From the NCBI RefSeq assembly GCF_003852235.1, contig NZ_CP027732.1, forward strand, positions 3,658,001 to 3,722,000: 64,000 bases of DNA, written 5' to 3'. Position numbers and translations under genes: made by a program. Position 1 is the stretch's first letter. Each line of letters starts with the position of its first letter. Origin of the DNA: Pseudomonas sp. R4-35-07. GTDB taxonomy: Bacteria > Pseudomonadota > Gammaproteobacteria > Pseudomonadales > Pseudomonadaceae. Below the pieces are notes generated by a model. It had not been told where the DNA came from. It saw only the letters and a list, made by a program, of their open reading frames with translations, and ran no database searches. Shown one piece after another: positions 28,898-38,573 of this stretch.

Positions 28898-30300
28898 GCG
28901 AAATCGGCCAACTGACGGCGGTGCAACTGCTGCAGCATTTTCGCGACAGGAGCTTGTCGCCGGTGGAGGTCACCGAGGACGCGCTGTTGCGTATCGAGCG
29001 CTATAACCCGCAGGTGAATGCCTACTGCCATGTGGACCCGGAAGGTGCGTTGAATGCGGCACGCGCCGCCGAGCAACGCTGGCTCAAAGGCCAGCCCTGC
29101 GGCGCGCTGGATGGCGTGCCGGCCTCGATCAAGGACTTGACCTTGACGATGGGCATGCCCACCCGCAAGGGTTCGCGCACCACGTCCGCCGAAGGGCCGT
29201 GGGACGTCGATGCACCCTTCACCGCCTTCATGCGCAAGGCCGGCGCGGTGCTGCTGGGCAAGACCACCACCCCGGAGTTCGGCTGGAAAGGCGTCACCGA
29301 CAACCCGCTGTACGGCATCACGCGCAACCCCTGGGACACCCGCACCACGGCGGGCGGTTCGTCCGGTGGCGCCGGGGCGGCAGCGGCGCTGAACCTCGGC
29401 GTGCTGCACCAGGGCAGCGACGCGGGCGGCTCGATCCGGATTCCCTGTGCGTTCACCGGCACCTTTGGCATCAAGCCGACCTTTGGTTATGTGCCGCAAT
29501 GGCCGGCAAGCTCGATGACGATCCTGTCGCACCTGGGCCCGATGACGCGCACCGTGGAAGACAGCGTACTGATGCTGCAGGCCGTGGCGCAGCCGGACGT
29601 GCGGGACGGGCTGATCGGTGCGCCGAGGACCACGCCGTGGCTGACGCCAGGTAACGACCTGAAGGGATTGCGCGTCGCCTACAGCCCCACCTTGGGTTAC
29701 GTGGATGTCGACCCGCAGGTGGCCAGGGTGGTCGCCGCAGCGGTCGATGGCCTGGTGCAGTTGGGCGCCCATGTCGAACAGATCGACCCCGGTTTCAGCG
29801 ACCCGTTGGAAGTCTTCAGCACCTTGTGGGCCGCCGGCGCCGCGCGCTTGACTCGCAGCATGAGCGATGCACAAAAACAGCTGCTGGACCCCGGCCTGCT
29901 GCGCATCGCGCAACGGGGCGAGCGCTTGAGCCTGGATGATTTCAATGCGGCCCTGGAAGCCCGTGCGGCGCTGGTCGCGCGGATGGCGGCGTTCCATGAG
30001 CACTACGACGTGCTGGTGTCACCGATGATGCCGATCACCGCGTTCGAGGCCGGGCATACCGTCCCGCCGGGTTCGGGCCTGGAGGAATGGACGCAGTGGA
30101 CGCCGTTCACCTACCCCTTCAACCTCACCCAGCAACCGGCCGCGTCGGTGCCGTGCGGGCTGGCGGCGAATGGGCTGCCGGTGGGGCTGCATGTGGTGGG
30201 CGCGCGGTTTGCCGATGAGCAGGTGTTGAGGGTGTGCCACGCCTACGCCAAGGCATTCCCCACCCAACACCTGCAAGCCCCAATCACCGGAACACTGTAG
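28894..30300 (+). CDS. Amidase signature-family hydrolase
   Basis: The 468-residue protein has the Ser-cisSer-Lys triad of amidase-signature enzymes: Lys in PASIKDLTLT, cis-Ser in AGGSSGGAGAA and nucleophile Ser in GSDAGGSIRIPCAF. It overlaps the preceding hydrolase by four bases (ATGA), which implies translational coupling and a stepwise use of one amide substrate. The substrate is not evident. Confidence 0.92.
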   Translation: MSEIGQLTAVQLLQHFRDRSLSPVEVTEDALLRIERYNPQVNAYCHVDPEGALNAARAAEQRWLKGQPCGALDGVPASIKDLTLTMGMPTRKGSRTTSAEGPWDVDAPFTAFMRKAGAVLLGKTTTPEFGWKGVTDNPLYGITRNPWDTRTTAGGSSGGAGAAAALNLGVLHQGSDAGGSIRIPCAFTGTFGIKPTFGYVPQWPASSMTILSHLGPMTRTVEDSVLMLQAVAQPDVRDGLIGAPRTTPWLTPGNDLKGLRVAYSPTLGYVDVDPQVARVVAAAVDGLVQLGAHVEQIDPGFSDPLEVFSTLWAAGAARLTRSMSDAQKQLLDPGLLRIAQRGERLSLDDFNAALEARAALVARMAAFHEHYDVLVSPMMPITAFEAGHTVPPGSGLEEWTQWTPFTYPFNLTQQPAASVPCGLAANGLPVGLHVVGARFADEQVLRVCHAYAKAFPTQHLQAPITGTL

Positions 30301-30303
30301 ATC

Positions 30304-30396
30304 CAATGTGGGAGGGGGCTTGCTCCCGATGGCGGTGTGTCAGCCACTACATCCCTAGCTGACCCACCGCCATCGGGAGCCAGCCCCCTCCCACAG
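30304..30396. repeat. REPIN
   Basis: Inverted GTGGGAGG-class core pair immediately after the amidase stop; probably the end of the transport/amidase transcript. Confidence 0.92.
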
Positions 30397-30446
30397 TTTT
30401 GACCGCATTCCACTACAATGCCCTCCATTCATTCCCGGGGGGCTTC

Positions 30447-31310
30447 ATGGACATCGAACTGGCACGCACCTTCCTCGAAATCACCCGCTGCGGCAGCCTG
30501 GCCGCGGCGGCGGAGAAATTGCACGTCACCCAGACCGCCATTACCGCACGGGTGAAAAACCTGGAAAACCAGCTGGGCAGTACGCTGTTCGTGCGCAATC
30601 GCGCCGGGGCCAGGCTGACCGCCGATGGCGAGGCCTTCGTGGTGTACGCCAACCAGTTGCTGCAAACCTGGGAAGCGGCACGCCGTGACCTGCCGTTGCC
30701 CGATGGCTATCGCAATGTGCTGCATATCGGCGGCGAAGTCAGCCTGTGCAACCCGTTGATGCTCGGCTGGGCCAAGGCGCTGCGCGAGCGGATACCGGGG
30801 CACGCGCTGCGCACTGAAGTGCGTGAAGGCGAGTACCTGTTGCGCCAGTTGGAACTGGGGGTGCTCGACGCCGCGCTGGTGTTCCAGCCGCAGTACTGGC
30901 CGGGCTTGCAGGTGGAGCAGGTGCTGGAAGAAAAACTGATCCTGGTGCAACTGGCGAGCAAGCCCGAGCCCTACGTGTATATCGATTGGGGCCCAGGCTT
31001 TCGCCAGCAGCACGACGCCGCCCTGCCCGACCGGGCACGCGCCGCCGTGAGTTTCAACCTGGGGCCGCTGGCGTTGCAGTACATCCTCGAGAACGGCGGC
31101 GCCGGGTATTTCCGCACGCGGGTGGTGCAGAGTTACCTGGACAGCGGCGTGATGCAGCGCGTGGCCAAGGCGCCGGAGTTCAGTTTCCCGACTTACCTGG
31201 TGTACTCGCGGGCACGGGACTCGGCGGTGCTGCAGCAGGCATTGACGCTGTTGCGCGAGGTGGTCAAGGCCGAAGGTGATTGGTCGCAACGCTGGGACCC
31301 GCTGATTTGA
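30447..31310 (+). CDS. LysR-family regulator
   Basis: A 287-residue LysR protein. The HTH reads ARTFLEITRCGSLAAAAEKLHVTQTAITARVKNLENQLG, and a periplasmic-binding-like effector domain follows (LRQLELGVLDAALVFQPQYWPG). The ATG at 30447 follows a GGGG-rich stretch. It is flanked by the amide operon and the LacI gene; its target is not clear. Confidence 0.9.
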   Translation: MDIELARTFLEITRCGSLAAAAEKLHVTQTAITARVKNLENQLGSTLFVRNRAGARLTADGEAFVVYANQLLQTWEAARRDLPLPDGYRNVLHIGGEVSLCNPLMLGWAKALRERIPGHALRTEVREGEYLLRQLELGVLDAALVFQPQYWPGLQVEQVLEEKLILVQLASKPEPYVYIDWGPGFRQQHDAALPDRARAAVSFNLGPLALQYILENGGAGYFRTRVVQSYLDSGVMQRVAKAPEFSFPTYLVYSRARDSAVLQQALTLLREVVKAEGDWSQRWDPLI

Positions 31311-31368
31311 AGCACCCTGCCCCTGCGCGCATGCTAGCCTGCGGGTGTTTCCTCTCGCAGCCTTACCG

Positions 31369-32373
31369 ATGAACAAGAAAAAGTCCGTCACCATCAGCGA
31401 CATCGCCAAACGGGTGGGCATGACCACCATCACCGTGTCCCGGGCGCTGAGCAAACCTGACCTGGTCAAACCCGCCACCCTGGCGCGCATTCTGGAAGTG
31501 GCGCGCGAGCTCGACTACGTGCCCAACGCCTTCGCGCGCGGGCTCAAGCGCAGTGAAAGCCTGATCATCGGTGTGATCACCGCGTCGGTAGACAACCCGT
31601 TCTACAGCGAGATGATCAAGGCGATTTCCCGCGAAGCGAAAAAACACGGCTACACCATCATGCTGGTGGACACCGATGAGCTGGAAGAACTGGAAAGCAA
31701 GGCCGTCGATACCCTGCTGGGGTATCGCGTGGCAGGGATCATCCTGTCGCCGGTCTCCGATGAGCCGAGCTACCAGCCCGACTATCTCGAGCGCCTGGGC
31801 AACGGCAAGACGCCGGTGGTGCTGCTTGACCGCACGCTGCATGACAGCCCATTCAGCCGCGTGGTGCTCGACAACTACCACAGCGGCATCCAGGCCGCGC
31901 AGTACCTGTTGCGCCAAACCCCGAACCTTGAGCGCCTGCTGGTGCTGACCGGCCCCGAGCACTCGCGCATCACCGTGGAGCGCCTCAAGGGCCTGCGCGA
32001 AGTGCTCGCCGGACATCCCCAGGTGCAGGTCGAAGTGCAAGCCGGGGACTACACGTTGATGCCGTCCTACCTGCACACCCTCGACTACCTCGCCGCGCAC
32101 TCGGCGCCGGACGCGATCATGGGCTTCAACCAGTTGATCACCCTCGGCGCCCTGCGCGCGTTGCGCATGCACAACATCGCCCATGACAGCCTGACCATCT
32201 GCGGCATCGACCGCCTGCCCTTCGCCGATATTTTCGGTGTGCCCATCGCCTGTGTGGCCCACGACGCATCCCTGGCTGGCAGCAGCGCGGTGCGCCTGCT
32301 GCTTGATCGCCTGCAAGACCCGCACAAACCACGGGACAAGGTGGTTATTGCCGGGCAGCTGGAGAACGGCTAG
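31369..32373 (+). CDS. LacI-family regulator of the polyol/sugar operon
   Basis: The 334-residue protein has the LacI HTH (VTISDIAKRVGMTTITVSRALSKPDLVKPATLARI) and hinge helix RGLKRSESLIIGVI, followed by a sugar-binding core. Unlike most PurR/LacI hinge sequences it reads ARGLKRS. It is convergent with the SDR gene, overlapping it by 4 bp. It very likely controls the convergent six-gene operon through the operator at 39533. Confidence 0.9.
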   Translation: MNKKKSVTISDIAKRVGMTTITVSRALSKPDLVKPATLARILEVARELDYVPNAFARGLKRSESLIIGVITASVDNPFYSEMIKAISREAKKHGYTIMLVDTDELEELESKAVDTLLGYRVAGIILSPVSDEPSYQPDYLERLGNGKTPVVLLDRTLHDSPFSRVVLDNYHSGIQAAQYLLRQTPNLERLLVLTGPEHSRITVERLKGLREVLAGHPQVQVEVQAGDYTLMPSYLHTLDYLAAHSAPDAIMGFNQLITLGALRALRMHNIAHDSLTICGIDRLPFADIFGVPIACVAHDASLAGSSAVRLLLDRLQDPHKPRDKVVIAGQLENG

Positions 32374-33095
32374 CGGCTGGTATAGCCACCATCGATGGGC
32401 AGGCTCACGCCGCTGATCATACTGGCGGCATCGCTGAGCAGGAACAGCACGGGCAACGCCACTTCCACGGTTAGCGCAAAACGGCCGAGGGGAATCGCGG
32501 CCAGCGCCGGATCGCGCTTGGCCGGATCCGACCAGGCCATGGTCGCCATCGGCGTGAGCGTGACGGTGGGGTTGACGCTGTTGACGCGAATGCCGAAGCG
32601 GCCCCATTCAGCGCACTGCACGCGGGTGATCGCATCCAGCGCGGCCTTGGAGGCGCAGTAGCCGAGGTGATCATCCAGGGCCACCAGCGAGGCTTGGCTG
32701 GACACGTTGACGATACTGCCGGCGATGCTCGCCTCGATCATCCTCGCCGCGACACGGCTGGCCACCTGCGCAGCGGCGCGGGCGTTGACGTTCATCACCT
32801 GGTCGAAGGCCGCAGCGCTGATGGAAACGGCGGGCTCCAGGCGTGAAATGCCGGCACAGTTGACCAGGCCGTGCAGGGGCGGCAAGTCTTGCAATGCTTT
32901 ATCGAGGGCCGCGCTGTCGGCGATATCCAGGCTCAGGGTATGGCAGCCTAATTCGGCCAAAGCTTGAGCATCGCGGCCCAGGGCGAATACTTCAGCGCCG
33001 CTGAGGATGAGCTGCCGGGCGATCTCGCGACCGATGCCACTGCTGGCGCCGGTGACGAGGATACGGTGACGGGTGAAGTCAAAGCTGGCCTGCAT
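32370..33095 (-). CDS. SDR-family oxidoreductase of the polyol operon
   Basis: A 241-residue short-chain dehydrogenase with the cofactor motif VTGASSGIGREIA, NCAG (residue about 80), catalytic S in VNVSSQAS and YCASKAAL (Y-x3-K). A CR replacing the usual acidic residue (ALGRDAQ, Arg after beta2) suggests NADP(H), as in L-xylulose reductase-type SDRs. It is the last gene of the sugar/polyol operon, although a 307-bp REP-bearing gap separates it from the kinase gene. Confidence 0.88.
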   Translation of the reverse strand: MQASFDFTRHRILVTGASSGIGREIARQLILSGAEVFALGRDAQALAELGCHTLSLDIADSAALDKALQDLPPLHGLVNCAGISRLEPAVSISAAAFDQVMNVNARAAAQVASRVAARMIEASIAGSIVNVSSQASLVALDDHLGYCASKAALDAITRVQCAEWGRFGIRVNSVNPTVTLTPMATMAWSDPAKRDPALAAIPLGRFALTVEVALPVLFLLSDAASMISGVSLPIDGGYTSR

Positions 33096-33125
33096 AAATG
33101 AATTCCCAAAATAATGAAGAACCCC

Positions 33126-33217
33126 TGTGGGAGGGGGCTTGCTCCCGATGAGGGCGTGTCAGCCCATGCAGCTGTGACTGACCCACCGCCATCGGGGGCA
33201 AGCCCCCTCCCACATTT
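33126..33217. repeat. REPIN, copy 1 of a tandem duplication
   Basis: Inverted GTGGGAGG-class cores. Its flanks repeat those of the copy at 33298: AATGAAGAACCCC on the left and CACATTTGGAC-GTGTTG on the right. Confidence 0.92.
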
Positions 33218-33251
33218 GGACGGTGTTGAATCAGGTGGGGCCGAGGTGCCT

Positions 33252-33407
33252 GAAGTCGAAGCTGCATAGTGAAATTCCCGAAACAATGAAGAACCCCTGT
33301 GGGAGGGGGCTTGCTCCCGATGAGGGCGTGTCAGCCAATGCAGCTGTGACTGACCCAACGCCATCGGGGGCAAGCCCCCTCCCACATTTGGACAGTGTTG
33401 GGTCAGG
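33252..33407. repeat. Second copy of the duplicated SDR-kinase spacer (with REPIN 33298-33389)
   Basis: Unit 1 (33075-33236) and unit 2 (33252-33407) are near-identical. Unit 2 begins with a decayed copy of the SDR gene start (GAAGTCGAAGCTGCAT against GAAGTCAAAGCTGGCCTGCAT), and unit 1 ends with a decayed copy of the kinase gene end (AATCAGGT against GGTCAGGT). Confidence 0.82.
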
Positions 33408-34935
33408 TAGCTTGCAGGGTGTGCATGATCGGTTTCAGGGCTGGGTACAGCTTTAGATATTCGGTAAACCCCTGGTCGTAGATCGCGACGTTCTCGCGCT
33501 TGGGCTGTGCGCGCAGCGTCAACTGCACCCAGCCCTTGTCCATCTGCCCATCACTGACCATCCCCACCGTATGCGCCGCCAACAACGCGGCCCCGAGCGC
33601 TGCTTCGACTTCCTGGACAAGGGTGTACACCGGGTAGCGCGTCACATCCGCGATGATTTGCATCCACAGATCCGAATGGCTCGCACCGCCCACCACGATC
33701 AAACGCGGGTCCAGGGAATGCGCGCCCTGGGTGCCGGCTTCGATGTTGTGGCGCAGGGCAAAACTCACCCCTTCGAGCACGGCGCGGTACAGGTGCAGGC
33801 GCGTGTGATACAGGTTCAACCCGACAAAACTGCCACTGGCGCGGTCATCCCATACCGGGCTGCGCTCCCCCATCAGGTACGGCAGGAACAGCAGGCCCTC
33901 GCTGCCAGCCGGGATCGCCATCGCGCCCTGTTCCAGCAGCGCCAGGCTGTCCTGGCCGGTGGCCCGGGCCTGTTGCTCCTCGGCCTGGCAGAACTGCTCG
34001 CGAAACCAGCTGACCGACGCCCCGGCGGTGATCGCGCCGCCGAAGATGTACAGGTCGCGATGGCCGTTATAGACGTGAGGCATGCTCACCAACCCGTGGT
34101 GCGCGTCGACCTGCTGGTTGAGGTAGCCCCAGCACATGCTGGTGCCGATCATCGCCACATGGTTGCCCGGTTGGGTGACGCCTGCGGCCAGGGTCGCCAT
34201 GGCCGCATCCACGCCACCGGCGAGCACCGGCGTGCCTGCCTGCAAGCCCAGGCGGGCGGCCCAGTCTTCCAGCAGACCGCCCACCACTTCACCGGAATAC
34301 ACCAACCGCTCGGGCATCATCGAGTGCGGGATGCCCAGCGCATCGAGCATCTCGCCCGACCAATTGCGCGCAGCCACATCGTAGACACCGCCGATATTGC
34401 CGGCGCTGCTGTGGTCCACCGCCAGCGCGCCGGTCAGGCACCAGTTGATGTAGCTGTTGGGCGGCAGCAAATAGTGCGTATTGGCCCACACCTCAGGCCG
34501 ATACTGCTTGAGCCAGAGCATCTTGGTGAAGCCGTAGTAACTGTCCACCGAATTCCCGGTGACCGCGAACAGCCGCTCCAGGTCCATGTGCTCACGCACC
34601 CACTGCACCTGCTCGCCAGCGCGCCGGTCCATCCAGATCAGGCACGGGTGCAACGGGGTGATCTGCGCATCCACCGCAATCCCCGAACCGCCATACAGGC
34701 TGCTGATGCACAGCGCCTTGACCTGCACCTTCTCCACACCGGCCTTGACCATGCACTGCGCCACGCACGCCTCGACCGCCGCCAACCAGACCTGCGGCCA
34801 TTGCTCGGCCCAGCGCACTTTCGGGGTATCCACGCGATACCCCTGGCTGTGCTGGGCGATGAGCGTGCCGTGGGCATCCACCAGCAGCGCCTTGGTGCTC
34901 TGGGTTCCGATGTCGACCCCGATCACGTAGTCCAT
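33403..34935 (-). CDS. FGGY-family carbohydrate kinase
   Basis: A 510-residue FGGY kinase with N-terminal phosphate motif GVDIGTQSTKALLVD, the FGGY signature region near LYHTRLHLYRAVLEGVSFALR, and the adenosine motif VVGGASHSDLWMQIIADV. FGGY kinases phosphorylate xylulose, ribulose, erythrulose, glycerol and related compounds. In this operon it should phosphorylate the ketose made by the Zn-dehydrogenase or SDR. The exact sugar is not evident. Confidence 0.9.
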   Translation of the reverse strand: MDYVIGVDIGTQSTKALLVDAHGTLIAQHSQGYRVDTPKVRWAEQWPQVWLAAVEACVAQCMVKAGVEKVQVKALCISSLYGGSGIAVDAQITPLHPCLIWMDRRAGEQVQWVREHMDLERLFAVTGNSVDSYYGFTKMLWLKQYRPEVWANTHYLLPPNSYINWCLTGALAVDHSSAGNIGGVYDVAARNWSGEMLDALGIPHSMMPERLVYSGEVVGGLLEDWAARLGLQAGTPVLAGGVDAAMATLAAGVTQPGNHVAMIGTSMCWGYLNQQVDAHHGLVSMPHVYNGHRDLYIFGGAITAGASVSWFREQFCQAEEQQARATGQDSLALLEQGAMAIPAGSEGLLFLPYLMGERSPVWDDRASGSFVGLNLYHTRLHLYRAVLEGVSFALRHNIEAGTQGAHSLDPRLIVVGGASHSDLWMQIIADVTRYPVYTLVQEVEAALGAALLAAHTVGMVSDGQMDKGWVQLTLRAQPKRENVAIYDQGFTEYLKLYPALKPIMHTLQAT

Positions 34936-34937
34936 GG

Positions 34938-36017
34938 TCAGAGCACCGGCTTCAACAAGACCTTGATCGACTTCGTGGAGTTGGCCAGCTCGAAGGCTTC
35001 GGCAAAGTCATCCAGCGGGAAGTCATGGGTCACGATGCCCTGGGAGGTGACCAGGCCGCGTTCGAACAGGTCGATGGCAATCGGGTAGCAATACGGGCCG
35101 AGGTGGGCGCCGCGTACGTCCAGCTCCTTGCGGTCGCCGATGATCGACCAGTCCACGCTGGTCTCGGCGCCGAACACGCTGAACTCGACGAAACGCCCGA
35201 GCTTGCGGATCAGGTCCAGGCCCTGGGTGACGCCGGCCGGTACGCCGGTGGTCTCGATGTACACGTCGCAGCCGTATTTATCAGTAAGGCCGTTGATGAT
35301 CTCGCGGGCGTTGTCGCGGGACGGATTGATCACCACATCGGCACCGAACTTCTTCGCCAACGCCAGGCGCTCGTCCACCATGTCGATCACCACCAGTTTC
35401 TTCGGCGTCTTCAGCGCCGCCACCTGCACCATGCACAGGCCCAGGGTACCGGCGCCGGCAATCACCACCACGTCATCGAGCTGGATATCGCCACGGTTGA
35501 CCGTGTGGATCGAGCAGGCCATCGGCTCGACCAGCGCCGAGTCTTCCAGCGACACTGACTCGGGAATCCGGTGCACGATGGCGGTCTTGGGAATGCGCAT
35601 GTACTGCGCCATGCCGCCCTCGGCGACTTCACGCTGGAAGCCGAAGATGTTGTGCACTTCGCACATCCAGTATTTGCCCGACTTGCAGAAACGGCACTTG
35701 GCGCACGGCACGATCTGCTCGGCGATCACCTTGTCCCCCACCGCCACTTCGAAGTGTTCCTCGGCGCCCTCGCCCGCCTCCACCACATAGCCGAAAAATT
35801 CGTGGCCCGGCACCACCGGCGCCTTGACCCAGGGGTTGTCGCCGCCCCAGAACATCGCCGCGCCGGAATGGCACTTGCAGTCGCTGGCGCAGATACCGCA
35901 CGCGGCGATACGGATCACCAGTTCATTGGCGCGCGCCCGGGGTTTGCCGATGCGCTCCAGGCGGTAGTCTTTCGGGCCGTGGCAGACGACGGCTTGCATC
36001 TCTGTGTGCTTGTCCAT
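34938..36017 (-). CDS. Zn-dependent polyol dehydrogenase (MDR family)
   Basis: A 359-residue medium-chain dehydrogenase. The catalytic zinc region is AACGICASDCKCH with PGHEFFGYV, the structural zinc site is CAKCRFCKSGKYWMC, and the nucleotide motif is VIAGAGTLGLCMVQ. The overall sequence recalls bacterial erythritol/L-threitol dehydrogenases. The ATG at 36017 has AGGA at 8 bp; an earlier ATG at 36047 lacks a ribosome-binding site. It should oxidise the imported polyol to a ketose for the kinase 2 bp downstream. Confidence 0.88.
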   Translation of the reverse strand: MDKHTEMQAVVCHGPKDYRLERIGKPRARANELVIRIAACGICASDCKCHSGAAMFWGGDNPWVKAPVVPGHEFFGYVVEAGEGAEEHFEVAVGDKVIAEQIVPCAKCRFCKSGKYWMCEVHNIFGFQREVAEGGMAQYMRIPKTAIVHRIPESVSLEDSALVEPMACSIHTVNRGDIQLDDVVVIAGAGTLGLCMVQVAALKTPKKLVVIDMVDERLALAKKFGADVVINPSRDNAREIINGLTDKYGCDVYIETTGVPAGVTQGLDLIRKLGRFVEFSVFGAETSVDWSIIGDRKELDVRGAHLGPYCYPIAIDLFERGLVTSQGIVTHDFPLDDFAEAFELANSTKSIKVLLKPVL

Positions 36018-36043
36018 GGTGTTCGTCCTGTGTGGATCAGTGT

Positions 36044-37036
36044 TCATCGATGGCGCTGACGGCTGATAAAGATCGCCAGCAAAATGATTGCGCCCTTGAT
36101 CACGCTCTGCACGTAAGGCGAGACGCCGAGCATGTTCAGGCCGTTGTTCAATACGCCGAGCAGCATGGCGCCCAGCAGCGTGCCGACGATCACTCCGCGC
36201 CCACCGGCAATCGATGCCCCGCCCAGTACCACGGCGGCAATCGCATCCAGCTCGAACGACACGCCAGCATTCGGCTGGCCGCTCATCAAGCGCGACGTCA
36301 GCACCAGCCCGGCAATCGCGGCGGTGAGGCCGCTGATGCCGTACACCAGCAACTTGAAGCGCGCCGCCCGCACCCCGGACAAGCGCACCGCCTCTTCATT
36401 GCCGCCGATGGCGTAGATGTAGCGACCGATGCGCGTGTGCTGCAGCAGCACATAAGCCGCCAGGTAGGTGAGCAGCATGATCAGGATCGGCACCTGGATG
36501 CCCCACACGCTGGCGCGGCCGAAGACCGCGAACCACTCCGGCAGCCCGGAAATCGGGTAGCCGTCGGTGTACATCAGCCCGAACCCACGGGCGATGCCCA
36601 TGGTTGCCAGGGTCACGATGATCGGCGGCATATGCAGGTAGGCCACGAACAGGCCGTTGCCGATGCCGAACGCCACCCCCACCAGCATCCCCGCGCCGAT
36701 GGCCAGGCCCGGCGGCACACCCGCGACCATCAAGCCGGCCGTGAGCGTGCCGGACAACGCCATCACCGGCCCCACCGACAGATCGATGCCGCCGGTGAGA
36801 ATCACGCAGGTCATGCCCACCGCGATAATCGCGTTGATCGATACCTGACGGGCGATGTTCGACAGGTTGCTGGCGGTGAGAAAGGTGTCGCTGGCCAGGA
36901 TCATCACCAGGGTCACCACCACCAGCCCGACGAAGGGATAAAACGCCGGCGAGCGCAGCAGCCGTGCCAGGTTCAGGCGCAACCGGCCGCTGCCTGCAAG
37001 GTTAATGGACGTATTCACTGGAGCCCCCTGTTGCAT
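36044..37036 (-). CDS. Sugar ABC transporter permease (RbsC-like)
   Basis: The 330-residue permease has the RbsC/XylH pattern with [23 protein letters not shown] and [30 protein letters not shown]. The start is either ATG at 37036 or GTG at 37018, which has GGGGG 5 bp upstream; both overlap the ATPase gene. It forms a homodimeric pore with the ATPase below. Confidence 0.9.
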   Translation of the reverse strand: MQQGAPVNTSINLAGSGRLRLNLARLLRSPAFYPFVGLVVVTLVMILASDTFLTASNLSNIARQVSINAIIAVGMTCVILTGGIDLSVGPVMALSGTLTAGLMVAGVPPGLAIGAGMLVGVAFGIGNGLFVAYLHMPPIIVTLATMGIARGFGLMYTDGYPISGLPEWFAVFGRASVWGIQVPILIMLLTYLAAYVLLQHTRIGRYIYAIGGNEEAVRLSGVRAARFKLLVYGISGLTAAIAGLVLTSRLMSGQPNAGVSFELDAIAAVVLGGASIAGGRGVIVGTLLGAMLLGVLNNGLNMLGVSPYVQSVIKGAIILLAIFISRQRHR

Positions 37037-38510
37037 GGCGCATGACCTCTTGAGGATTGACGGCGGACGCTTCCAGCACCTTGACGATCGCGCCCTTGTG
37101 GAACACCGCGACGCGGTCGCACATGCCGATGACTTCGGGCAGCTCGGAGGAAATCATGATGATCGCGTAGCCCTGTTCGGTCAGGCTGCGCATCAGCGCG
37201 TAGATCTGCGCCTTGGCCCCTACATCGATGCCACGGGTGGGTTCGTCGAACACCAGCACGTCGCAGTGGTGGTTGATCCAGCGGGCGATCACGACTTTCT
37301 GCTGGTTGCCGCCGCTGAGGTTGAACACTCGGCTTTCAGCGCTGGGCGCCTTGATCGACAGCTGGCGCATCAGGGCTTCGACGCTGGCACATTCCCTGGC
37401 CTTGTCGATCAGGCCCGTGGCGTTCTGGTATTTGGTCAGGTTATTCAGCGAGATATTTTCGCGAATGCTGAAGTCAGTGATCAGCCCTTCGCTCTTGCGG
37501 CTCTCCGGCAGCAGGCCGATGCCATGGGCGAGTGCCTGGGCCGGGTCGTCGAGGCTGACCTTTGCGCCGCGCAGCCATACGTCTTTGCTCACCGAGGGCA
37601 GCGCGCCCATCATGCCCAGGGCCAGCTCGGTGCGGCCGGAACCGACGAGGCCGGCAAAGCCGAGGATTTCACCCTGGTGGAGGTTGAAGCGGTTATGCGG
37701 GCCATTACGCACCAGCTGAATGTCCTTGACCTCCAGCAGCAACGGCCCGCGTTCGGTGGTGGGTTTGGGCGGGAAACCGCAGGCCAGGCGGCGGCCGACC
37801 ATCATTTCGACCAAGCGGTCGATGTCGCTGTCGGCCACATCGGTGACGCCCACGTTAGCGCCGTCGCGCAGCACGCTGATGCGGTCGCACACCTGGAAAA
37901 TTTCTTCCAGATGGTGCGAGATAAAGATCACCGCCACGCCCTGGCGCTTGAGCTCGCGCATGATCTCGAACAGCAACTCGGCTTCGCTGGGGGTCAGCGT
38001 CGCGGTGGGTTCATCGAGCACCAGCAAGCGCGCGTCCAGGGCCAGGGCCTTGGCGATTTCGACGAACTGCTGCTCGGCCACGCTCAGGTGCTTGACCGCG
38101 CAATCAAGGTTGATCGACACACCCAGGCGCTTGAACAGCGCTTCGCAGGCCTCACGCATGTCGCGCTTGCGCAACAGGCCGAAGCGGTTGCTCAGCTCAT
38201 GGCCGAGAAAGATGTTTTCCACGGCCGTGAGGTAGGGAATCAGGCTGAACTCCTGGAACACGATGCCGATGCCGGCGGCAATCGCGTCCCGGTAGGTCGC
38301 GAATTGCCGGGCCTGGCCGTCGATCAGGATCTGCCCTTCATCTTGATGCTCGACGCCGCCGAGGATTTTCATCAGGGTGGATTTGCCCGCTCCATTTTCC
38401 CCGAGCAACGCGTGGATTTCGCCGCGCTCCACTTGCAGGTTGATGGACGTGAGGGCTTGTACCCCCGGGTAACGCTTACAGATATTTTCCAGCTTCAGAA
38501 GACTGCTCAT
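37002..38510 (-). CDS. Sugar ABC transporter ATPase (RbsA-like, double domain)
   Basis: A 502-residue tandem ATPase. The first domain has [30 protein letters not shown] and [11 protein letters not shown]; the second has [14 protein letters not shown] and [15 protein letters not shown]. Its substitution GLVGSGRTE in the second Walker A is usual for RbsA/MglA-type proteins. Next to it lie the permease and binding-protein genes. Confidence 0.92.
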   Translation of the reverse strand: MSSLLKLENICKRYPGVQALTSINLQVERGEIHALLGENGAGKSTLMKILGGVEHQDEGQILIDGQARQFATYRDAIAAGIGIVFQEFSLIPYLTAVENIFLGHELSNRFGLLRKRDMREACEALFKRLGVSINLDCAVKHLSVAEQQFVEIAKALALDARLLVLDEPTATLTPSEAELLFEIMRELKRQGVAVIFISHHLEEIFQVCDRISVLRDGANVGVTDVADSDIDRLVEMMVGRRLACGFPPKPTTERGPLLLEVKDIQLVRNGPHNRFNLHQGEILGFAGLVGSGRTELALGMMGALPSVSKDVWLRGAKVSLDDPAQALAHGIGLLPESRKSEGLITDFSIRENISLNNLTKYQNATGLIDKARECASVEALMRQLSIKAPSAESRVFNLSGGNQQKVVIARWINHHCDVLVFDEPTRGIDVGAKAQIYALMRSLTEQGYAIIMISSELPEVIGMCDRVAVFHKGAIVKVLEASAVNPQEVMRHATGGSSEYVH

Positions 38511-38573
38511 ACCGCCGACCTCGCATTCAGAAGGACAACCCGAGCCCCACGGCGGGCGTGGGGCGCGGGCGAT

